Made by a program: the position numbers and the translations under genes. This document shows, piece by piece, positions 6,212 through 10,448 of a stretch of 10,448 nt of DNA (position 1 is its first letter; every line of letters begins with the position of its first letter). This DNA comes from Holosporales bacterium (GTDB taxonomy: Bacteria > Pseudomonadota > Alphaproteobacteria > UBA3830 > JAIRMZ01): assembly GCA_031279495.1 (NCBI GenBank), contig JAITIJ010000069.1, positions 1 through 10,448 on the forward strand, read 5' to 3'. The notes under the pieces are model-generated. The model saw only the letters and a program-made list of their open reading frames with translations, had not been told where the DNA came from and did not search any database.

Positions 6212-6356
6212 CCCTAAAGACCAAGAAAGAATCTCCAAACACTCTACTTGCCTCGAGTTTATAGAATAGCCGCGGCGTAGTGCCGCGGGGCCTTTGTGAC
6301 ATTAATCTATTTAATATAGCCACAAAGGTGTGGATACTCCTACACACCGCTTGCAC
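6212..6356 (+). repeat. Three-hairpin repeat element, copy 2 (candidate structured RNA)
   Basis: The leader 6212-6264 matches copy 1 at 50 of 53 positions. Hairpin 1: CCGCGGC (6270-6276) with GCCGCGG (6282-6288). Hairpin 2: CCTTTGTG (6291-6298) with CACAAAGG (6321-6328). Hairpin 3: GTGT (6328-6331) with GCAC (6353-6356), plus GG (6332-6333) with CC. Relative to copy 1, hairpin 2 has three positions where both partners changed together, and hairpins 1 and 3 each have at least one. The family relation is seen directly; function is unknown. Confidence 0.75.
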
Positions 6357-6621
6357 AGGAAACTAAAACCATACACCTGTATTACACAGATGCGCCTACT
6401 CCAGCCGCGCATAAAGCCTCGTACTCATATTGAAGAAACCATGAAGAGTTTTTAGCAACGATTCCTTACGAAGGATTCAATAACAAGTAGATTTCTCTTT
6501 TCTATATCTTTCTATTCAGCATAGTTTTTCGCTATATAACTTTCTTGGGATAGTTTTTATTTTTCTTTATTTTCTATACATTTACGCACATATTTTTATG
6601 GATGTATACCGAAAATATATT
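6357..6621. other. AT-rich upstream region of the MarR gene
   Basis: No gene is visible. The sequence becomes strongly AT-rich from about 6480. It contains T-rich runs and the repeated string ATAGTTTTT (6520-6528 and 6551-6559). It probably serves as upstream regulatory DNA for the MarR-family gene. Confidence 0.35.
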
Positions 6622-6657
6622 TTTCTCTTGACAATTTTGAGAAATATGAGAAGATAA
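6622..6657 (+). promoter_or_regulatory. Candidate promoter and operator of the MarR-family gene
   Basis: A perfect TTGACA (6628-6633) is followed at 17-18 nt by a weak -10 (AAGATA/AGATAA, 6651-6657). The -35 box is enclosed by an inverted repeat TTTCTC (6622-6627) - 11 nt - GAGAAA (6639-6644), the size and position expected of an autoregulatory MarR site. Promoter assignment is moderate; operator assignment is inference. Confidence 0.45.
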
Positions 6658-6686
6658 AAGACTAGGGCAATTAGAGGAGTAAAATA

Positions 6687-7136
6687 ATGAAAGATCAGTA
6701 CTTAAACATTGTGTCATCAGTAGAAAGGCTGCATAGGCTGTTTCTAGATGTTGTCAGGACAGAACTAGATCGTTTAGGCGTTCATGATATTAACAATGTA
6801 CAGGCATTAGTGTTGTATCACCTGGGAAGGGCGCATTTAACAGTAAGTGAATTAACCAACCGAGGATATTATCTGGGATCAAACGTATCGTACAACCTGA
6901 AAAAAATGATTGAGCGCGGTTACATCGAGCAGACTGTTTCCGTGCATGACCGCCGGGCAAGTATTGTAAAGCTAACGGCAAAAGGTCTGGAATTTATCAA
7001 GAAGTTTGACACTGCGCTGAATCGTCAAGTTACGTTATTGACAGGGCAAGATATGGCGTCTGCAGATGTGGAACATGGCACAGGCCTCTTGCGCCGAGTG
7101 GAAGCTTTCTGGTCATCATTGGTTATGAGAAGATAG
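6687..7136 (+). CDS. MarR-family winged-helix transcriptional regulator (LdtR-like)
   Basis: A 149-residue DNA-binding regulator. Helices for dimerisation occur at both ends (about 5-30 and 105-147). The winged helix-turn-helix includes LTVSELTNRGYYLGSNVSYN (51-70), with recognition-helix part SNVSYNLKKMIERGYIE, and the wing DRRASIVKLTAKG (88-100), which has the DRR signature of MarR proteins. The RGYYLGSNVSYNLKK block resembles the alphaproteobacterial LdtR group, known for controlling an L,D-transpeptidase gene and stress tolerance. That resemblance is from memory and the target here is unknown. No cysteine is present, so thiol-based sensing of the OhrR type is unlikely. The ATG at 6687 has an excellent AGAGGAG (6673-6679) 7 nt upstream. 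It stands alone, probably monocistronic and autoregulated. Confidence 0.88.
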   Translation: MKDQYLNIVSSVERLHRLFLDVVRTELDRLGVHDINNVQALVLYHLGRAHLTVSELTNRGYYLGSNVSYNLKKMIERGYIEQTVSVHDRRASIVKLTAKGLEFIKKFDTALNRQVTLLTGQDMASADVEHGTGLLRRVEAFWSSLVMRR

Positions 7137-7845
7137 AAGAAAAAGCGCATGATACATCTTGTCTGTTATGGAGAGATGGAAAAGGCCGTGTATCGTTTTT
7201 TGCCTTTGAAGGTTTGCTAATTGTTTTTCATAAAAACAGCGAAGGATTTCAAATAATTTTGCGCTTTTTCCCGTACTGAGCAGATGTTTACTGATTATTG
7301 TTTAAAAAACATGCACAATAAGGCTTCCAGCAAGAGCTGTGCAGCATACTCCCCACTCATGGCCAGAAACAACAGTGTTCAAAAGGCAACATAGAGCGAA
7401 ACAGAAAGAGCTACTCGGACTTATTGTTTGCTGTTAAAAGCGCCCTTCTGGGCAGTGGTCCTAAAGAAGGGGGGGTCTTTCCCTTCTAAATTACTGAGCA
7501 CCTCTTTACACACCGCTCCAATACTCTATCCTCCCTTCCATAATGTCATGCTTTGTAGTGCAGTATTGTGCAGAAGCAGTACAAGCATAAAGCGTGGAAA
7601 GGCACAATAGCTTTAGAAACTCATTCATCCCTCCTCCGCGATCTGCGAAATGTTCAATGATTCGAAGAAATGGAGGAAAGGCTCAGTGATCAAGAAAAGC
7701 TGCTCACCTTCTTCCCAGCTATTGCCCCCATGAAGTAAGGATCCAATCTCCCGTCTCTTCATCAAAACTCTTCTTAGTGACCCCATTTTTGCAATCCTCA
7801 CAATACTTCCACATCTACTTTTGCAACAAATCTCAAGGGATCTAG
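7137..7845. other. Long non-coding stretch with several foldable segments
   Basis: No supported gene. Directly after the MarR stop, AAAAAGCGC (7140-7148) is complementary to GCGCTTTTT (7261-7269). Between them lie ATGATACA (7149-7156) with TGTATCGT (7189-7196) and TGTTTTT (7222-7228) with AAAAACA (7232-7238). Farther on, TTATTGT (7295-7301) faces ACAATAA (7315-7321). Three copies of a 7-mer in alternating orientation occur at 7443, 7465 and 7481. A 109-codon minus-strand frame (7625-7954) runs into the 5' end of the next gene and matches nothing I know. This may be decayed DNA. Confidence 0.4.
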
Positions 7846-9861
7846 ATGCACTCTTGTCGTGTTTATGGTCTATTAAATATTTTTTTGTACGATTATCAAA
7901 AGATGGAACAGAGAATAAAGCAGACAACCATGAAACCGTTCGAAGAATTCTCACAAAAAGAACTAGAAATAGAAGTATTCAACTTGATCACAAGCGGGCA
8001 GATGTTTCTAGCACATGATTTCGCACGCAAAGGATTCGAGAAATTCCCCAAAAATCTTCGTCTACAAGAGGCGTATGCGCTTGTTCTGCTAAAAACAGGA
8101 GCCGTACGAGAAGCTAAAGAACTCGTTTATCCTCTTCTAAGTGACATTATTGATCAGGGAGCTGTCAATGTAGAGTGCCTGAAAAACTGTAGTTTCATAA
8201 AAACAGGAAACAGTCGCACATTAGCTGGAATTGGGCATATTTTTAAGGAAATCTGGCAACATTCTCATATGTGTCATGATTTAGATATCGCCCGAGAATT
8301 GTATCTATCTAGTTTTAGAAAAGAACCCAAAACCCGAACAGGTATCAATGCTGCATGGCTTTCTTGGTTGACTGGGGATGAGCCTCAATCTGAGGTCTTA
8401 GCAGAAGAGGTGTTGAAGCTTTTACCTCCTATGGGGTTGCACGGACAATTCACGGAACTTGTTGATTTAGCAGAAGCGCAATTATTGTTGGGCCGAGTTG
8501 ATGAGGCCTGCCGTCTGTACGAAGACGCCACAAAGCAGACGCTGGAAAGCTATGTTCCTGTTGTTACGGCACGACAGCAGCTTCTCTTTTTGCGCGATGC
8601 TGGTTTCCGTGTGCCTGAAGCTGCTCTTAATGCTCTTAAGCCCCCTGCTATCGCTGTTTTTACAGGATACATGATCGATGCACCGCATTTGCCTGTAGCA
8701 CTTTTCCCTCCTGAACTTGAAGAACCAGTTAAACAAGCTATCAATGCACAACTAGACGAAGTTGGCGCGACAATTGGCTATTCTTCTGCTGCTTGCGGGG
8801 CGGATTTGCTTTTTATTGAAGCCCTTTTAAAACGTGGAGGAGAAGTAAACATCATTCTTCCTTTTGCAATTGAGGACTTCATACAAACAAACGTTCGTCA
8901 TGCAGGCCCACGATGGGAAAAACGCTTCGAACGCGCCTTAAAGAACGCAAGAACCGTTAATATTGCCGCAGAAGAACGCTATCTCGGACATGACATGCTC
9001 TTCCGTTTTGCTAATACCATTATGCATGGCGCAGCAGTCATGCGCGGGCAATTCCTAACAAGCGAGCCACATCTTGTCGCTGTTTGGGACTCTACTCTTC
9101 ATTCTATGCCAGGCGGACCTTCTGATTTTATCGATGGATGGACAAACATTAAAACATTGCACATGATTGATCTGGTTGACCTTCGTCCTCCTCGTACACT
9201 CAGTCCAGAAACAGAAGAAAAGCTCAATAATACAAAGAGTCTTGCGTGCTATGCACGTCAGTACGATCCGCTTGTATCTCATGCACCAGATCGCATTATC
9301 AAAATGATGATGTTTTCCGACCTGCATGGATATAGCAAATTGCAAGATGAGCACATTCCTGCGTTTCTTGACTTCTTACAAAAATTGCAAGTTGCTATGT
9401 CAGAAATAGACCTGCCTCTAGAATCCGTCAATACATGGGGAGATGCCGTTTTTGCGGTTGGGGATACGGCATCTATCATTGCAGAATTTGGCTTAAGGTA
9501 CTGCGATATCGTCGAAACACTCGGTCGCAAATATCCGGAATTTCCTTTTCCAATCCGAGCACGCATTTCGTTGCATGCTGGTCCGGTATACGAAGCTGAA
9601 GATCCTTTCATTAAGAAGAAAAATTACTACGGAGGACATATTAACAGAGCTGCGCGTCTTGAACCTGTAACAACAGTGGGCCAAGTTTATGCTACGCAAC
9701 AATTTGTCTCGATATTACATGTCGAGCAAAACGGCCTGCATCATGAATTTGATCAGAAAGGCCTGCGCTTTCAAGAAGGATATGTCACCGAGTATGTCGG
9801 TATCATAACGCTTGCGAAAAGTTTTGGATGCCAAGAGGTCTATCACCTACGCCGCAAATAA
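7846..9861 (+). CDS. TPR/TRAFs-binding-like - SLOG-like - class III nucleotide cyclase protein
   Basis: A 671-residue soluble multidomain signalling protein; no membrane helix is obvious. The N-terminal part (about 30-260) is helical and TPR-like, with two-helix repeats and a stretch GINAAWLSWLTGDEPQSEVL (166-185) resembling the TRAFs-binding (DUF4071) region. Residues about 265-415 look like a SLOG/LOG-DprA Rossmann domain: AIAVFTGYM (269-276), SAACGADLLFIEALLKRGGE (314-333), then VNIILPF. Residues about 484-625 form a class III cyclase domain: metal Asp in FSDLHGYSKL (D492) and WGDAVFAV (D533), and transition-state Asn and Arg in HINRAARLE (N600, R604). The two positions that normally choose the base are N529 and N593, not the adenylate Lys/Asp. 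Start 7846 is chosen for AAGGGA (7835-7840) 5 nt upstream. ATG 7903 or 7930 is also possible, and the latter matches where homology-like sequence begins. The cyclic nucleotide product is unknown. Confidence 0.87.
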   Translation: MHSCRVYGLLNIFLYDYQKMEQRIKQTTMKPFEEFSQKELEIEVFNLITSGQMFLAHDFARKGFEKFPKNLRLQEAYALVLLKTGAVREAKELVYPLLSDIIDQGAVNVECLKNCSFIKTGNSRTLAGIGHIFKEIWQHSHMCHDLDIARELYLSSFRKEPKTRTGINAAWLSWLTGDEPQSEVLAEEVLKLLPPMGLHGQFTELVDLAEAQLLLGRVDEACRLYEDATKQTLESYVPVVTARQQLLFLRDAGFRVPEAALNALKPPAIAVFTGYMIDAPHLPVALFPPELEEPVKQAINAQLDEVGATIGYSSAACGADLLFIEALLKRGGEVNIILPFAIEDFIQTNVRHAGPRWEKRFERALKNARTVNIAAEERYLGHDMLFRFANTIMHGAAVMRGQFLTSEPHLVAVWDSTLHSMPGGPSDFIDGWTNIKTLHMIDLVDLRPPRTLSPETEEKLNNTKSLACYARQYDPLVSHAPDRIIKMMMFSDLHGYSKLQDEHIPAFLDFLQKLQVAMSEIDLPLESVNTWGDAVFAVGDTASIIAEFGLRYCDIVETLGRKYPEFPFPIRARISLHAGPVYEAEDPFIKKKNYYGGHINRAARLEPVTTVGQVYATQQFVSILHVEQNGLHHEFDQKGLRFQEGYVTEYVGIITLAKSFGCQEVYHLRRK

Positions 9862-10250
9862 AGCTGAGATTGTTGCGTAGTGGCTTTCTCTTATGATATA
9901 CAAGTTATTTTGCTGTATTCTTTTATGAAAAATATCCATGCGATCGTTTTTGTATAGCCTTTATAAAGATTATCTAGAAAACAAGAACATTTGATATATA
10001 CGAAACTACACAGTGATCTCATAAGGTTGGCGATATTATTAATACATGACAAGAATTGATTTCAGACATAGACTTTGTTGTCGTTTGTTGCGGAGATGCC
10101 TGTAACGGACATTGATACGATTGTGATGGGTGCTTGCTTAATAACAACTCTAACTGTTGATGTTAAAGATCTCATTGTAGCAATGGTTTCTGTTCGTTGT
10201 GATGATTACCGAGAGCGGCTGACAGAAATTGTTTTTCATTTGAGTTGACT
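9862..10250. other. Intergenic stretch with one short open frame
   Basis: AT-rich and without an identifiable gene. An inverted AAAGC/GCTTT pair just after the cyclase stop is too weak to call a terminator. A short plus-strand frame from ATG 10096 to TGA 10248 (50 codons, starting MPVTDIDTIVMGACLITTL, ending YRERLTEIVFHLS) has mixed, protein-like composition and could extend to TTG 10075. Its nearest Shine-Dalgarno-like bases (GGAG) touch the ATG, so translation is doubtful. It may be a gene remnant. Confidence 0.35.
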
Positions 10251-10448
10251 TTTGGTATATATTTACGACTATTGTTGTGAGGAAAAGTTAAATCGATGTG
10301 CCTGACAATGGTTTCCTACTTTGGAAATGACCTCTGAGCGCTGAGGAGGTTCAATTAATGTGTATGATGACAATAATATTTTATATTTGGAATAACTCTG
10401 AGCCCTGGGAAAGGAGAGAAGTGAAATCGACTCCCAAGTGTGCGCTTA
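10251..10448 (+). repeat. Degenerate tandem repeat, period about 67 bp, running off the window
   Basis: TTTGG recurs at 10251, 10320 and 10386. GAGG-type motifs recur at 10279, 10346 and about 10413. The 12-mers AAGTTAAATCGA (10285-10296) and AAGTGAAATCGA (10419-10430) are 134 bp apart, twice 67. CTCTGAGCGCTG (10332-10343) and CTCTGAGCCCTG (10396-10407) correspond. One unit folds as ACCTC (10330-10334) with GAGGT (10346-10350). No coding frame follows the period. The array is truncated by the window end. Confidence 0.45.

Noticed and set aside
5670..6238. Two minus-strand frames that share a CLEIRSWSLGI-like stretch
   Set aside because: The similarity is explained by the repeated leader of the hairpin element, where conservation is at the structure and nucleotide level, not protein.
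5847..6356. CRISPR array or integron attC sites as an explanation for the hairpin repeats
   Set aside because: Only a few copies exist, spaced by about 365 bp and 5.8 kb, without regular short spacers, cas genes, an integrase or attC core sites.
5847..6356. Group II intron or insertion-sequence remnant
   Set aside because: No domain V-like sequence, reverse transcriptase or transposase frame is visible nearby.
7625..7954. 109-codon minus-strand frame
   Set aside because: It overlaps the start of the cyclase gene antisense, has no Shine-Dalgarno I can defend and no known family; at most a remnant.

Overview
The window looks like part of an alphaproteobacterial chromosome, probably from a reduced or host-associated lineage. 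The best lineage evidence is the ATP synthase F0 block in the order atpI, atpB (a), atpE (c), b', b. It stands apart from the F1 genes, which is the usual alphaproteobacterial arrangement. The b' protein starts MPQLD and is followed by a QLFWL motif, and subunit a carries the mitochondrial-type His/Glu pair (H184, E216). A mutY / DUF721 / DsbA-like cluster next to it points the same way. Non-coding stretches of 600 to 1,500 bp and many decayed or repetitive segments suggest a genome under weak selection. Genus cannot be decided from this sequence.

Layout. Positions 1-600 hold the tail of a repeated hairpin element and then a strongly purine-rich stretch with no recognisable gene. At 607-904 the 3' end of mutY and its flank are duplicated in tandem. 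mutY (821-1867, minus) is divergent from a plus-strand cluster: DUF721/DciA-like (1862), DsbA-like thioredoxin-fold protein (2317), atpI (2942), atpB (3268), atpE (4024), b' (4274) and b (4734-5210). The genes of this cluster overlap or lie within about 30 bp of each other, so they probably form one transcription unit. The start regions of mutY and the DUF721 gene overlap head to head.

Positions 5211-6686 contain no convincing protein gene. They hold a long hairpin, an inverted fragment of the hairpin element, and two nearly complete copies of it. A third, incomplete copy opens the window. The copies keep three stems although the stem sequences differ, through paired compensatory changes. This is the strongest undescribed structure in the window.

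Positions 6687-7136 encode a MarR-family regulator, preceded by a good Shine-Dalgarno and a TTGACA box flanked by an inverted repeat. A non-coding stretch of about 700 bp with foldable sequences follows. Then comes a large multidomain protein (7846-9861): an N-terminal TPR/TRAFs-binding-like part, a SLOG-like Rossmann domain and a C-terminal class III nucleotide cyclase domain. Its metal and transition-state residues are intact but its substrate-specifying positions are unusual. The window ends in non-coding DNA containing a degenerate tandem repeat of about 67 bp.

Functionally, the left half combines DNA repair (MutY), a probable replication-associated protein (DUF721), a disulfide/thioredoxin-fold protein and the membrane sector of ATP synthase. 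The right half carries regulatory and signalling genes. No tRNA, rRNA, CRISPR array or intact insertion sequence was seen.
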